Positions 25,675 through 35,022 of a stretch of DNA of 64,000 nt are shown here, one piece after another. The position numbers were made by a program, and so were the translations under genes. How positions within the stretch are numbered: the first letter of the stretch is position 1; every line of letters begins with the position of its first letter. The notes under the pieces are model-generated. The model worked only from the letters and a program-made list of their open reading frames with translations. It was not told where the DNA came from and did no database searches. This DNA is from Plantibacter sp050587525 (GTDB lineage: Bacteria; Actinomycetota; Actinomycetes; Actinomycetales; Microbacteriaceae): positions 62,001-126,000 of the forward strand of contig NZ_JBOBFT010000007.1 in the NCBI RefSeq assembly GCF_050587525.1, in the 5' to 3' direction.

Positions 25675-27029
25675 CCGCGCCCGTCCTCGAACAGCTCCGC
25701 GCAGCGCTCGGCGACGCCGTCTCGACCGACGACGCGGCCCTCACGATCGCGCGCGCGGACAAGTCCGGACATGTGACGCCGACCCCTCCGCTCGCCGTCG
25801 TGAGCGCCCGTTCGATCGAGGACGTGCAGACGACGATGCGGATCGCCACCGCGACCGGGACCCCGGTGGTCACACGCGGCGCCGGAACCGGGCTCGCCGG
25901 TGGCGCGCTCGGGTCCGCCGGTGAGATCGTCCTCTCCACCCTCGCCATGAACCGGGTGCTCGAGATCAACGAACCCGATCTCCTCGCGGTCGTCGAGCCC
26001 GGCATCATCAACGGCGACTTCAACGCGCTGCTCGGCGAGCGCGGTCTCTGGTTCGCTCCGGACCCGGCGAGCCGCGCCATCTCGACGGTCGGCGGCAACA
26101 TCGCAACGGGCGCCGGCGGACTCCTCTGCGCCAAGTACGGCGTGACGCGCGACGCGGTCCTCGGCCTCAAGGTCGTCCTCGCGGACGGGCGCCTGCTGAC
26201 CCTCGGCCACCGCAGCGTCAAGGGTGTCACGGGCCTCGACCTCACGAGCCTCATGGTCGGCTCCGAGGGAGTGCTCGGCGTCATCGTCGAAGCGACCGTG
26301 CGCATCCGTCGCATCCCCGTCGGGGCCGTCGCCACCGTCGCCGCATACTTCCCGAGCGTCGTCGCAGCCGCAGCCGCCACCGCGGCCGTCACGGCGTCGG
26401 GCGTGCAGCCCTCCATCATGGAGCTCATCGACCCCAACGCCCTCGCGGCGATCCACCGCTATCTGCGGCTGCCGGCCCCCGCAGTCGGCGAGACGCACGT
26501 CGTCATCCAGACCGACGGACCCGGATCGGAAGCCGATGCGGCCGCCATCGCGCAGGTCCTCGTCGCCTCCGGCGGCCGCGCGGAGCTCTCGACCGATGCC
26601 GCGACGGGCGAGCACCTGCTGGCCGTCCGCCGCGCTCTGCACCCCTCGCTCGAAGCCATCGGCACGACCCTCATCGAAGACGTCTCGGTGCCGCGCAGCC
26701 AGCTCGCCGCCATGTTCCAGGCGATCGCCGAGATCGAGCGGAAGTACGGCATCGTGATCCCCACGGTCGCGCACGCCGGTGACGGCAACCTGCACCCGAA
26801 CTTCGTGTTCGACGGTGTGGAGGTGCCGGACCTCATCTGGCAGGCCGCCGATGAACTGTTCGTCACGGCGCTCCGCCTGGGCGGCACGCTCACGGGCGAG
26901 CACGGCATCGGCCTGCTCAAGAAGCGGTGGCTGGGCGACGAGCTCGGCGCGGATCAACTGGGGTTGCAGCAGTCGATCAAGGCGGTCTTCGACCCGCAGA
27001 ACCTGCTGAATCCCGGCAAGGTCTTCTAG
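25671..27029 (+). CDS. FAD-linked oxidase, glycolate/D-lactate dehydrogenase (GlcD) family
   Basis: 452-residue flavoprotein of the FAD_binding_4 / FAD-oxidase C family. The FAD-binding motif is VVTRGAGTGLAGGALG (about 63-78), with a second contact in STVGGNIATGAGGL. The C-terminal signatures are VAHAGDGNLHPNF and TGEHGIGLLKK. Members oxidise 2-hydroxy acids such as glycolate or D-lactate. It is coupled to nagA by an ATGA overlap, an unusual pairing. D-lactate released from N-acetylmuramic acid is a plausible substrate, but this is inference; no muramic-acid etherase is in the window. Confidence 0.87.
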   Translation: MTAPVLEQLRAALGDAVSTDDAALTIARADKSGHVTPTPPLAVVSARSIEDVQTTMRIATATGTPVVTRGAGTGLAGGALGSAGEIVLSTLAMNRVLEINEPDLLAVVEPGIINGDFNALLGERGLWFAPDPASRAISTVGGNIATGAGGLLCAKYGVTRDAVLGLKVVLADGRLLTLGHRSVKGVTGLDLTSLMVGSEGVLGVIVEATVRIRRIPVGAVATVAAYFPSVVAAAAATAAVTASGVQPSIMELIDPNALAAIHRYLRLPAPAVGETHVVIQTDGPGSEADAAAIAQVLVASGGRAELSTDAATGEHLLAVRRALHPSLEAIGTTLIEDVSVPRSQLAAMFQAIAEIERKYGIVIPTVAHAGDGNLHPNFVFDGVEVPDLIWQAADELFVTALRLGGTLTGEHGIGLLKKRWLGDELGADQLGLQQSIKAVFDPQNLLNPGKVF

Positions 27030-27038
27030 GCGTCAGAG

Positions 27039-27166
27039 CACTTCGACAAGCTCAGTGACCGGGGTCTCCGGTCCCCGAGCCTGTCGGAGGGGTGTGCACT
27101 TCGACAGGCTCAGTGACCGGGGATCTCCTCAGTGGGGTCTCCGGTCCCTGAGCCTGTCGAAGGGTT
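27039..27166. repeat. Dispersed repeat, two inverted pairs between convergent genes
   Basis: Two copies of CTTCGACARGCTCAGTGACC (from 27041 and 27099) alternate with two inverted copies (GAGCCTGTCGRAGGG, ending near 27092 and 27165), so each pair can fold as a hairpin. It lies between the oxidase stop at 27029 and the mtlD stop at 27176 and may act as a bidirectional terminator. Confidence 0.85.
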
Positions 27167-27175
27167 CGCGTGCGG

Positions 27176-28330
27176 TCAGCGGGACGACTGGCGCGCGGAG
27201 ACGGTCGCGAGAATCGCCGCGTACAGCGGGTGCTCGGGAGCGAGACCCGTGACGTCCTCGACGAAACGTTCCGCGGAGAGCGTGCCGAGCAGGTGCTGCA
27301 GCTCGACGCTCTGCTCGTCGTCGGCGACATCGAATTCGAGCGCTGCGCCGACGGCGTCGACCAGCGCGGCGGAGGACAGCCCGCGCTCGGCGAGTTCAGC
27401 GGCCGGACCGATGAACCGCTCGGTCCGAGACAGCTTGCGCAACGGCTGACGACCGACACGCTCGACGGTGTCCGGCAGGTGCACGTTCGCGAAGCGCGTG
27501 AGGATCGTCTCGCGGTACTCGCGCAGCTCGTCCTCGTCGAGGCCGTGCTTCGCGACGAGCAGACTCGACGTCTCCTCGAGCACACGAGCGACTGCTGCGG
27601 CGATCTCGGGGTTCGCAAGCGCCTCGGAGATCGGACCGATGCCGGCACGCGCGCCGTAATAGGCGACCGTCGCGTGACCCGTGTTCACGGTGAAGAGCTT
27701 CCGCTCGATGTACGGCGCGAGGTCCTCGACGAAGTGCGCACCGGGCAGGTTCGGCAGCTTCCCGCCGAACGCCGGCGACTCGATGGCCCACTCGAAGAAG
27801 GTCTCGACGGTCACGTCGATGCCGTGGCCCTCCGGCTGACCCGGGACGATGCGGTCGACGGCGGTGTTCGCGAACACGGCCTTCGTGGACAGCGACTCCC
27901 AGGCGACTTCACCGACGGCGGCACGGACCTCGCTCGCGAGCAGGTCCGTCGCGTTGATCGCGTTCTCGCAGGCCATGACGGCGAGCGGGCCGAGGTCGGC
28001 GGAACGACGGTCGAGGCCGCGTGCGATGACGGGCGCGACGAAACGGAGGATCGTGGGACCGACGGCGGTCGTGACGATGTCGGCGGTCGCGATCTCAGCG
28101 ACGAGCGCCTCCTCGTCCGCAGCGCTGTTGATGGCGCGGAACCCGGTGACGACCGTGTCGGACCCGCCGACGCCGACCTCGTGCACCGTGTACTCGTCAG
28201 CCGCGGCGATCTGATCGATCAGGCCGGCGTTGACGTCGGCGAAGACGACCTCGTAGCCGCCCTGGTGGAGGAGCAGACCGACGAAGCCGCGGCCGATGTT
28301 GCCCGCGCCGAAGTGGACGGCCTTCGTCAT
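27176..28330 (-). CDS. mtlD: Mannitol-1-phosphate 5-dehydrogenase
   Basis: Oxidises mannitol-1-phosphate to fructose-6-phosphate with NAD. The 384-residue protein has an N-terminal Rossmann motif (HFGAGNIGRGFVGLLL, residues 6-21) and an acidic residue (VVFADVN) fixing NAD preference. The C-terminal polyol-dehydrogenase domain contains KLFTVNTGHATVAYYG, with the conserved lysine and histidine. It is the last gene of the mannitol PTS operon and overlaps mtlF by four bases. Confidence 0.95.
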   Translation of the reverse strand: MTKAVHFGAGNIGRGFVGLLLHQGGYEVVFADVNAGLIDQIAAADEYTVHEVGVGGSDTVVTGFRAINSAADEEALVAEIATADIVTTAVGPTILRFVAPVIARGLDRRSADLGPLAVMACENAINATDLLASEVRAAVGEVAWESLSTKAVFANTAVDRIVPGQPEGHGIDVTVETFFEWAIESPAFGGKLPNLPGAHFVEDLAPYIERKLFTVNTGHATVAYYGARAGIGPISEALANPEIAAAVARVLEETSSLLVAKHGLDEDELREYRETILTRFANVHLPDTVERVGRQPLRKLSRTERFIGPAAELAERGLSSAALVDAVGAALEFDVADDEQSVELQHLLGTLSAERFVEDVTGLAPEHPLYAAILATVSARQSSR

Positions 28331-28764
28331 TCGTTGACCTCGCCGAGCAGGGCGTAGAGCTCTTCGGGGGTGGATGCGGCGAGGAGCTTCTCGACGTCGT
28401 CCTCCTCGGAGAAGATGATGGCGATCTTCGACAGGATCTCCATGTGACCCCCGTCCTTGCCGGCGATGCCGACGACGAAACGGACGTCGTCGCCGCCCCA
28501 GTCGATCGTGTTCTCGTAGCGGACGAAGGACAGTGCGGACTTCAGGACCGCGTCCTTGGCGTCGTTCGTGCCGTGCGGGATCGCGAGGAGGTTGCCCATG
28601 TAGGTGGAGACGGCCTGCTCGCGGGCGAGCATGGCGTCGTAGTAGTCGAAGGTGACCGCGCCGGCCGCTTCGAGGATGTCGGCGGCCTGCCGCATCGCCT
28701 CTTCCTTCGTCACCGGTTCGGTGACGATCTTGATCTGCTCCTGGGTCAAAACCTGCGACGTCAT
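28327..28764 (-). CDS. mtlF: PTS mannitol-specific EIIA component
   Basis: 145-residue soluble phosphocarrier that passes phosphate from HPr to the EIIB domain of MtlA. The phosphorylated histidine is H64 in LLAIPHGTND; GGDDVRFVVGIAGKDGGHMEIL and ELYALL are typical of the mannitol/fructose EIIA fold. The start at 28764 follows AGAGGATG; the much longer upstream frame overlaps mtlA and is not coding. It sits between mtlA and mtlD. A perfect hairpin in the mtlA-mtlF gap could set the relative expression. Confidence 0.95.
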   Translation of the reverse strand: MTSQVLTQEQIKIVTEPVTKEEAMRQAADILEAAGAVTFDYYDAMLAREQAVSTYMGNLLAIPHGTNDAKDAVLKSALSFVRYENTIDWGGDDVRFVVGIAGKDGGHMEILSKIAIIFSEEDDVEKLLAASTPEELYALLGEVNE

Positions 28765-28831
28765 GTCATCCTCTGCGTTCGTTGCGGGTGGGTGGTGGCC
28801 CACCCGGTGAAGGGCGTGTGGAACCGGTGGG

Positions 28832-28870
28832 TTCCCGCCGGCGAGCGCCCTTCGCACTCGCCGGCGGGAA
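28832..28870 (-). terminator. Intercistronic hairpin between mtlA and mtlF
   Basis: TTCCCGCCGGCGAG (28832-28845) and its perfect complement (28857-28870) form a 14-pair stem with an 11-base loop. It lies 14 bases after the mtlA stop and 68 before the mtlF start. It may cause partial termination or protect the upstream mRNA. Confidence 0.55.
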
Positions 28871-28883
28871 TTCGATCCCGGGG

Positions 28884-30473
28884 CTAGTGTGCACCCTCCT
28901 CGCGGAGCAACTCCACAACCTCGTCGTACTTGGGGCTGTTCATGAAGTTGTCCACGGACATGTGCACGGCGCTCGGCGTCCTGGCCTGCGCGCGCTCGGT
29001 GAGCTCGCGCTGGGTGATGACGAGGTCGATGTCGTCCTCGAGGTTCGCGATCGCCTTGTTGGTGACGGTGACCTCGTCGATGCCGGCCTTCTTGATTTTG
29101 TTGCGGAGGACGCTCGCGCCCATCGCGCTGGACCCCATGCCGGCGTCGCAGGCGAAGACGATGTTCCTGATCGGCTTCCGCTCGAGGGTGGCGACGAGGC
29201 CCTCCTCGGTGACGTTGGCGCCGGCCGCCGCGCTGTCGGCGGCGAGGTTGCCGAGGACGCTGGACTTCTTGCCCTTGGCGGCTTCGGTCGCTGCGACAGC
29301 CGCCGTCAGGTCGCCCGCGTTCTCGTTCGCGAGGTCGCGCTTGCGGCTGGCCCGCAGGATGATCGCGGAGATCGTGAACGAGACCGCCGCTGCGACGATG
29401 ACCGAGAGGATCACGCCGACGTAACTGTCCGGGGCCGTCTGGATGAGCACGGCGATGATGCTGCCCGGCGATGCGGGTGCTCGCAGTCCCGTGTTGAACG
29501 CCACGTTCGTTGCGACACCTGCCATGCCGCCGCCGATGGCGGCGAGGACGAGCATCGGCTTCATGAGCACGTACGGGAAGTAGATCTCGTGGATGCCGCC
29601 GAAGAACTGGATGATGATCGCGCCGGGTGCGGATGCGCGTGCCATGCCCACGCCGAACACTGCGAAGGCGATCAGGATGCCGACGCCGGGGCCGGGGTTG
29701 GCCTCGAGGAGGAACAAGATCGATTTGCCGGACTGCTCCGACTGCTGCACACCGAGCGGGGTCAGCACGCCATGGTTGATGGCGTTGTTCAGGAAGAGGA
29801 TCTTGCCCGGTTCGATGAAGATGCTCGCGAGCGGCAGGAGCGAGTTGGCGACGAGCCAGTCGACGATGCCCTCGAGCCAGTTGCTGACCGCTTCGATGAT
29901 CGGCGCGATGCCGAAGAAGGCGCCGACCGAGAGCAGACCACCGAGGATGCCTGCGGAGAAGTTGTTGACCAGCATCTCGAAGCCGGCCTTGATCTTGCCC
30001 TCCCAGAGCTTGTCGACCTGCTTCATGAGCCACGCGGCGAGCGGGCCGATGATCATCGCACCGATGAACATCGGGATGTTGCTGCCGACGATGACACCCA
30101 TGGTGGCGATGGAGGCGACGACGCCACCGCGCTCACCGTAGATCATCCGGCCACCGGTGTTCGCGATGAGGAGGGGCAAGAGGTAGGTGATCATCGGGCC
30201 GACGAGGCCGACGTACTGCTGGAACGTTGTGCCGTCAGGCGCCTGGGCGAGCGCCGTGGCGGCGCCCTGCCAGCCGATCTGACCGGCATCGCCGAAACCG
30301 CCGAGGATGCCGTTGGGCAGCCAGCCGGTGGCGATGAAGAACGCGGTGATGAGACCCCAGGCGATGAATGCCGCGATGTTCGGCATGACCATGCCGGAGA
30401 GGAAGGTGCCGAACCGCTGGACACCGACCCGGACACCTCCCGGCTTCCGTGGTGTGGACGTCGTTGTCGTCAT
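28884..30473 (-). CDS. mtlA: PTS mannitol transporter, EIICB
   Basis: Membrane permease that imports mannitol and phosphorylates it on entry. The 529-residue protein has the EIIC domain (about 1-345) with many transmembrane helices and motifs GWLPNGILGG, NNAINHGVLTPLG and PGAIIIQFFGGIHEIYFPY. A linker and an EIIB domain follow, with the phosphorylated cysteine at about 442 (VFACDAGMGSSAMGASV). EIIA is on the separate mtlF gene. The start overlaps the ptsI stop by four bases, so synthesis is coupled to EI. Confidence 0.95.
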   Translation of the reverse strand: MTTTTSTPRKPGGVRVGVQRFGTFLSGMVMPNIAAFIAWGLITAFFIATGWLPNGILGGFGDAGQIGWQGAATALAQAPDGTTFQQYVGLVGPMITYLLPLLIANTGGRMIYGERGGVVASIATMGVIVGSNIPMFIGAMIIGPLAAWLMKQVDKLWEGKIKAGFEMLVNNFSAGILGGLLSVGAFFGIAPIIEAVSNWLEGIVDWLVANSLLPLASIFIEPGKILFLNNAINHGVLTPLGVQQSEQSGKSILFLLEANPGPGVGILIAFAVFGVGMARASAPGAIIIQFFGGIHEIYFPYVLMKPMLVLAAIGGGMAGVATNVAFNTGLRAPASPGSIIAVLIQTAPDSYVGVILSVIVAAAVSFTISAIILRASRKRDLANENAGDLTAAVAATEAAKGKKSSVLGNLAADSAAAGANVTEEGLVATLERKPIRNIVFACDAGMGSSAMGASVLRNKIKKAGIDEVTVTNKAIANLEDDIDLVITQRELTERAQARTPSAVHMSVDNFMNSPKYDEVVELLREEGAH

Positions 30474-32233
30474 GATGTTGCCTCTTTCGTGTTGTCGCCG
30501 GTCGCGGTGGAGGCCGCGACGGGCTTCGGGATCGAGCCGTCGGCGGTGGGGGTCGCCTCCGGCGTCGTGTTCGGGTGTGCTGCTGCTGTTGCCGCCGCGC
30601 GGGCTCCGGCTGCGCTATCGGCGGCGAGCGCCGCCTGTGCGAGCCGTTCGGCGTCGGCCGTCGTGTACTGCTTCAGTGCGTGCCGGACGTCGGCGAGAGC
30701 CGACGGCGACATGGACAGGCTCGTCGCGCCGAGCCCGGTGAGCACCACGGCGAGGAGTGGATCCGCCGCGGCTTCACCGCAGATCCCCACAGGCTTTCCG
30801 AGTCGTCGCCCGGCTTCACCGACGAGCTGGACGAGACGGAGGACCGCGGGGTGCCACGGGTCTTGGAACGCGCCCACCGAACCGAGGAGCCGGTCTGCGG
30901 CGAGCGTGTACTGGGTGAGGTCGTTCGTGCCGATGGACGCGAAGTCCGCGTGCTGGAGGACACGGTCGGCCAGGAGCGCGCTCGAGGGGACCTCGACCAT
31001 CACCCCCGGCGTCTTCAGACCGTATTCGCGGCACAGTTCGACGAAGTAGACGGTCTCCTCGACGGTCGACACCATGGGCGCCATGACCCAGAGATCCGCT
31101 GACGTCGCCGCATCGGCCTGGGCGAGGGCGGTGAGCTGCTCGCGCAGGATGTCCTCGCTCGCCCGGAGTGCGCGGAGGCCGCGAAGTCCGAGCGCCGGGT
31201 TGTCCTCGTGCGCGTCGTTGAGGAAGGCGAGGGGCTTGTCAGCTCCTGCGTCGAGGACGCGGACGACGACCTTCTTGCCGGGGAACGCGTTCAGGAGCTT
31301 CTCGTAGTGGACGCGCTGCTGCTCGACCGTCGGCGCGAGGGCCTGGTCGAGGAAGAGAAACTCGGTGCGGAACAGGCCCACGCCCTCCGCACCGAGCGAA
31401 GCCGCATCATCGGCGTGCTCGGCCGATCCGAGGTTCGCGAGGAGCGGGACGGGGGTGCCGTCGGCGAGGACACCTGGGACGACGGGGGCGCTGACGATCG
31501 CGAGGCGGTCGGCGATGCGCTGCTCGGTCTCCGCGACGAGCGCAGCGTCCGGGTTCGGGGTGACGGTGCCGGTGGCCGCGTCGATGACGAGCACGGTGCC
31601 GTCCTCGAGATCCGCAGCCTCCGTGACGCCGACGATCGCGACGATCGATTTCTCACGGGCGAGGATCGCCGTGTGCGAGGTGGGGCCTCCGTCGCTCGTG
31701 ACGAGGCCGAGGACCTGGTCGAGGTCGAGGAGCGCGGTGTCCGCCGGGGCGAGATCGCGGGCGACGAGGATGAAGGGGTGCCCTGGGTTCGGGACGCCAG
31801 GCGCGGGGACGCCGAGCAGGTTCGCGATGACGCGCTGCGAGACGTCGTCGAGGTCGGCGGCCCGCTCACCCAGGTACCCGCCCATGGCGGCCAACTGGTC
31901 GCGGAACGAGGCGAAGGCCGCGTGCACGGCGAACTCGGCGGTCTTGCCGTCGGCGAGGCGCGTATCGATCTCCTCGGCGAGGGTCGGGTCCTCGGCCATC
32001 ATGGCCTGGGCTTCGAGGACGTCGCGTGCGGCGCCGCCTGCGGCCTCGCCCCTGGCTTCGAGCTCACGGGCGACGGCGGCGAGCGCCTCGCGGGTGCGGG
32101 TGGTCTCCGTCGCGACGTCGAGGGTGCTGGCGGCATCGTCCGGGGCGGGCAGTGGTGCCGCCATCCGTGCGACCGGGCCGACCGCGGAACCCTGCCCGAT
32201 GCCGATGCCCTGGTGGTGCGTGGTGGTGCTCAT
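30470..32233 (-). CDS. ptsI: PTS enzyme I (phosphoenolpyruvate-protein phosphotransferase)
   Basis: General PTS kinase that takes phosphate from phosphoenolpyruvate and gives it to HPr. The 587-residue protein has the phospho-histidine motif GGPTSHTAILARE (histidine near 187), the PEP-binding TEFLFLDQ and VMVEVPSSALLAD stretches, and the active-site cysteine in GICGEAAADP. An Ala/Thr-rich C-terminal tail (about 545-587) is longer than in typical EI. The ATG at 32233 was chosen from AGGAA; upstream frame overlaps ptsH. Placement inside a mannitol operon is notable. Confidence 0.95.
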   Translation of the reverse strand: MSTTTHHQGIGIGQGSAVGPVARMAAPLPAPDDAASTLDVATETTRTREALAAVARELEARGEAAGGAARDVLEAQAMMAEDPTLAEEIDTRLADGKTAEFAVHAAFASFRDQLAAMGGYLGERAADLDDVSQRVIANLLGVPAPGVPNPGHPFILVARDLAPADTALLDLDQVLGLVTSDGGPTSHTAILAREKSIVAIVGVTEAADLEDGTVLVIDAATGTVTPNPDAALVAETEQRIADRLAIVSAPVVPGVLADGTPVPLLANLGSAEHADDAASLGAEGVGLFRTEFLFLDQALAPTVEQQRVHYEKLLNAFPGKKVVVRVLDAGADKPLAFLNDAHEDNPALGLRGLRALRASEDILREQLTALAQADAATSADLWVMAPMVSTVEETVYFVELCREYGLKTPGVMVEVPSSALLADRVLQHADFASIGTNDLTQYTLAADRLLGSVGAFQDPWHPAVLRLVQLVGEAGRRLGKPVGICGEAAADPLLAVVLTGLGATSLSMSPSALADVRHALKQYTTADAERLAQAALAADSAAGARAAATAAAHPNTTPEATPTADGSIPKPVAASTATGDNTKEATS

Positions 32234-32240
32234 GGGGTTC

Positions 32241-32522
32241 CTACTGCTCGTCGTGGTCGGTGACGAGCAGTTCGGCGAGGGTGTCGAGGACCGCTTCCGA
32301 CTCGGTGCCTGCGGCGTCACCGTCGACCGTGAGGGTCACGTAGTCGCCGTGTTCGATGCCGAGCGAGATGACTCCGAGGATGCTCGCGCCGTTGACGGCC
32401 TTGCCTGAACCCTTCGAGATCGTGACCGCGGACCCGGACTTCGTGGCGGCCTGGGTGAAGAGCTTCGCGGGACGTGCGTGCAAACCGTGCGACGAGCCGA
32501 TGCGAACCGTGCGAGTGGCCAT
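32241..32522 (-). CDS. ptsH: Phosphocarrier protein HPr
   Basis: 93-residue PTS phosphocarrier. The phosphorylated histidine is H15 in SSHGLHARPAK. Ser47 in VNGASILGVISLGI is at the position used for HPr-kinase regulation in Firmicutes, though actinobacteria usually lack that kinase. The start is preceded by GGAGG. It precedes ptsI by seven bases in the same direction. No other HPr or EI gene is visible in the window, so this pair probably also serves the nagE permease. Confidence 0.95.
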   Translation of the reverse strand: MATRTVRIGSSHGLHARPAKLFTQAATKSGSAVTISKGSGKAVNGASILGVISLGIEHGDYVTLTVDGDAAGTESEAVLDTLAELLVTDHDEQ

Positions 32523-32577
32523 GGGGACTACCTCCGTGCTGTGGTGGATCGTGGGTGGTGAAAAGACTGTGGACACA

Positions 32578-32889
32578 TCACGCGGACGCTGTCCGCGCAC
32601 CGAGCGCGAGGTCGAGGGCCCGGTCGCCGCCGTTCTCGCCGAAGACGTCCTCCGGGAGGAGCGCCACGGCAGCGTCGTGCCGGCCGGCCTGCTCCGTGAT
32701 CGCGTGGAGGCGACCGCCGAGGTGCGATCCGACGAGGACCACGTCGACGTCCTGCAGGCCGTCGCCGAGCATGGATTCCTGCCCGGCCGATGCCGTCACC
32801 GCGATGCCGCGGGCCTTCGCCGCGGTCCGGATCCGGAGCGCCACGAACGTACTCGACGCACCAGCGCCACAGACCACCAGGATCTTCAT
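32578..32889 (-). CDS. Stand-alone PTS EIIB-like protein (lactose/cellobiose or ascorbate type)
   Basis: 103-residue soluble protein with a P-loop-like opening that holds the phosphorylatable cysteine at residue 7 (MKILVVCGAGASSTFVALRI). VDVVLVGSHLGGRLHAI and a final Ala-rich helix follow. It resembles single-domain EIIB proteins. No EIIC or EIIA of the same class is adjacent, so it is an orphan. The start at 32889 follows GGAGG at seven bases; longer forms are possible. It leads the mtl/pts operon and may act as a regulatory phosphate acceptor for MtlR, which is inference. Confidence 0.8.
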   Translation of the reverse strand: MKILVVCGAGASSTFVALRIRTAAKARGIAVTASAGQESMLGDGLQDVDVVLVGSHLGGRLHAITEQAGRHDAAVALLPEDVFGENGGDRALDLALGARTASA

Positions 32890-33086
32890 CGACCCGCCTC
32901 CAGAAACCGCCGAACCTTGCACCGTCATCGTGCACCCCTCGCCGTCCCCGGCACCACCAGATCGTCTTCCGCCCGGGCGGAAAGGTTCTCGAATACGCGA
33001 CGGCCGACGGCTGGAGATGGTTGACTCGTTGGGAAGGACTGCAGAACGGTCATCGTCGACGGATCGAGTCCGAGTGGGAGTGGGAC

Positions 33087-35009
33087 GTGGCACGCGAGAA
33101 ACATGAACGGATGCTCGGCCATCTGGCCAAGCGCGGTTCGTGGACGACGGCCACGGAACTCGCCGACCTCCTGGGCGTCACTCCCCGCAGCGTCCGCAGC
33201 TACGTCACGGCCGTCAACACGCGCGCCGCACCGCACGACGTCGTCGAATCCGGGCCGTCCGGCTATCGGCTGAACGCCGACGGCTACGCCGTCTACCGGC
33301 AGCGAGCGGCGTCCGCCCACGAGTCCGAGACGCCCAAGGACCGCCTGTACGGTCTCGTCCGGCTCCTCATCGCCTCGCCACAGGGCATCGACGTGTTCGA
33401 GACGGCGCGCAGTCTGCACGTGAGTGAATCGACCGTCGAGGGCGATCTGACGAGGGTCCGTTCGATGCTCGCGGAGACGACGCTCACGCTCGAACGGTCC
33501 GGCAGCACGGTCACGATGACGGGCGGCGAGACCGAACGCAGGCGCCTGCTCAGTCGGATGTTCCGTGATGAGACGGATCGCGGCCTCGTGGAACTCGAAG
33601 CCCTGCAGCGGGCGTTCGCGCCTGCCGAGTTCGGTCCGTTCAAGGGCGAGCTCATCGCATCGCTCACGGACCGCGGCTACTACGTCAACGAGTACGGCGT
33701 CGCGAACGTGCTGCTCCACATCGCGATCGCGGTCGACCGCGTCGCGAAGGACCGGCCCGTCGAGGTCGTCACGCACACCCCGCAGACGCCGGAGGTCGAC
33801 GTCATCGCCGTCGACCTCGCCAGGCTCGTGACCCTCCACTTCGACGTCACGCTGAGCGACGCGGACCTCGTCTACCTCGCCTATCTCCTCGTCACACGGG
33901 TCATCACGCCGGGCAGCGGTGCTCCGGCGGAATCGATCGTCGACGACTACGTCAACGCGGGCGACCTCGCGGCGGTCCGCGAAGCCGTGCGGCGGGCGGG
34001 CGAGGAGTACCTCGTCGACCTCTCGGACGAGGACTTCATCGTGCGGCTCACCCTCCACGTGCAGAACCTCATCCGCCGGGCCCACGACCAGTCGTACTCG
34101 CGGAACCCGCTCACGCGCTCGATCAAGACCTCGTACCCGATGATCTACGAGCTCGCCGTGTTCATCGCGAGCCAGCTGCAACGGCACGGCTCGATCGTCA
34201 TCAACGACGACGAGATCGCCTACATCGCGATGCACGTCGGCGCGCAACTCGAACAGAATGCGCTGAAGGACACGCTCCTCGGGTGCACGATCGTGTCCCC
34301 CGGCTACTACGACATGCACGAGGTGCTGCGGACTCGCGTGGAGACGCTGCTCGGCGACGTGCTCGACGTGCGTGCCGTCGTCACCCGGAGCGACGTCGAC
34401 TGGTCGTCGATCGACACGGAGCTCGTCCTGACGACGATCGAACCGCCGACGCCGGCGGACGGCATCGTGCTCATCCAACCGTTCCTCACGGCCGGCGACG
34501 TCGAACGCGTCCGGACCGCCGTCAGCCGTGTGCGACGGGCCGTCCGCCTCACGAGCATCAAGGACGAACTGCTCCAGTACTTCCACCCGGAGCTCTTCGT
34601 CCGCAACGCGTACGCGAAGGACGAGGAGTCGATGATCCGGCTCCTCGGCGAGCGGATGATCGCGCGCGGCGTCATCGACGAGGGCTATGTCACCGGCGCG
34701 ATCGAGCGGGAGCGGATGTCGTCGACCGCGTTCACCGACACCCTCGCGGTGCCGCACGCGATGGCGATGAGCGCGACGTCGACGGCCATCGCGATCGCCG
34801 TCAACGAGACGCCCATGGACTGGGGCGGCGCGCGGGTCAGCGTCGTGGCGCTCGTCGCGTTCAGCGAGAGCGATCGGGCCGCGTTCCAGACCGTCTTCGA
34901 TCAGTTCGTCGAGGTGTTCTCCGAGCGCGCGAGCGTTGCGCGGATCATCCGGCGCTCGGACGACTTCGGGAGCTTCATCGACGAGCTCGTGCACGTCATC
35001 GACGACTGA
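33087..35009 (+). CDS. mtlR: PRD-containing transcriptional activator, MtlR/BglG-like
   Basis: 640-residue PTS-controlled regulator. Two N-terminal helix-turn-helix domains lie at about 5-60 (TATELADLLGVTPRSVRSYV) and 90-150 (FETARSLHVSESTVEGDL). Two PRD modules with conserved histidines follow (about 190-290 and 300-400, including YIAMHVGAQLEQN). Then come an EIIB-like domain with its cysteine (LGCTIVSPGYY) and an EIIA domain ending about 640 with FTDTLAVPHAMAM. This is the domain set of mannitol activators. The GTG at 33087 is preferred from GGGAG upstream. It is divergent from the mtl/pts operon, which it probably activates. Confidence 0.9.
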   Translation: MAREKHERMLGHLAKRGSWTTATELADLLGVTPRSVRSYVTAVNTRAAPHDVVESGPSGYRLNADGYAVYRQRAASAHESETPKDRLYGLVRLLIASPQGIDVFETARSLHVSESTVEGDLTRVRSMLAETTLTLERSGSTVTMTGGETERRRLLSRMFRDETDRGLVELEALQRAFAPAEFGPFKGELIASLTDRGYYVNEYGVANVLLHIAIAVDRVAKDRPVEVVTHTPQTPEVDVIAVDLARLVTLHFDVTLSDADLVYLAYLLVTRVITPGSGAPAESIVDDYVNAGDLAAVREAVRRAGEEYLVDLSDEDFIVRLTLHVQNLIRRAHDQSYSRNPLTRSIKTSYPMIYELAVFIASQLQRHGSIVINDDEIAYIAMHVGAQLEQNALKDTLLGCTIVSPGYYDMHEVLRTRVETLLGDVLDVRAVVTRSDVDWSSIDTELVLTTIEPPTPADGIVLIQPFLTAGDVERVRTAVSRVRRAVRLTSIKDELLQYFHPELFVRNAYAKDEESMIRLLGERMIARGVIDEGYVTGAIERERMSSTAFTDTLAVPHAMAMSATSTAIAIAVNETPMDWGGARVSVVALVAFSESDRAAFQTVFDQFVEVFSERASVARIIRRSDDFGSFIDELVHVIDD

Positions 35010-35022
35010 GGCGCCGCTTCCC

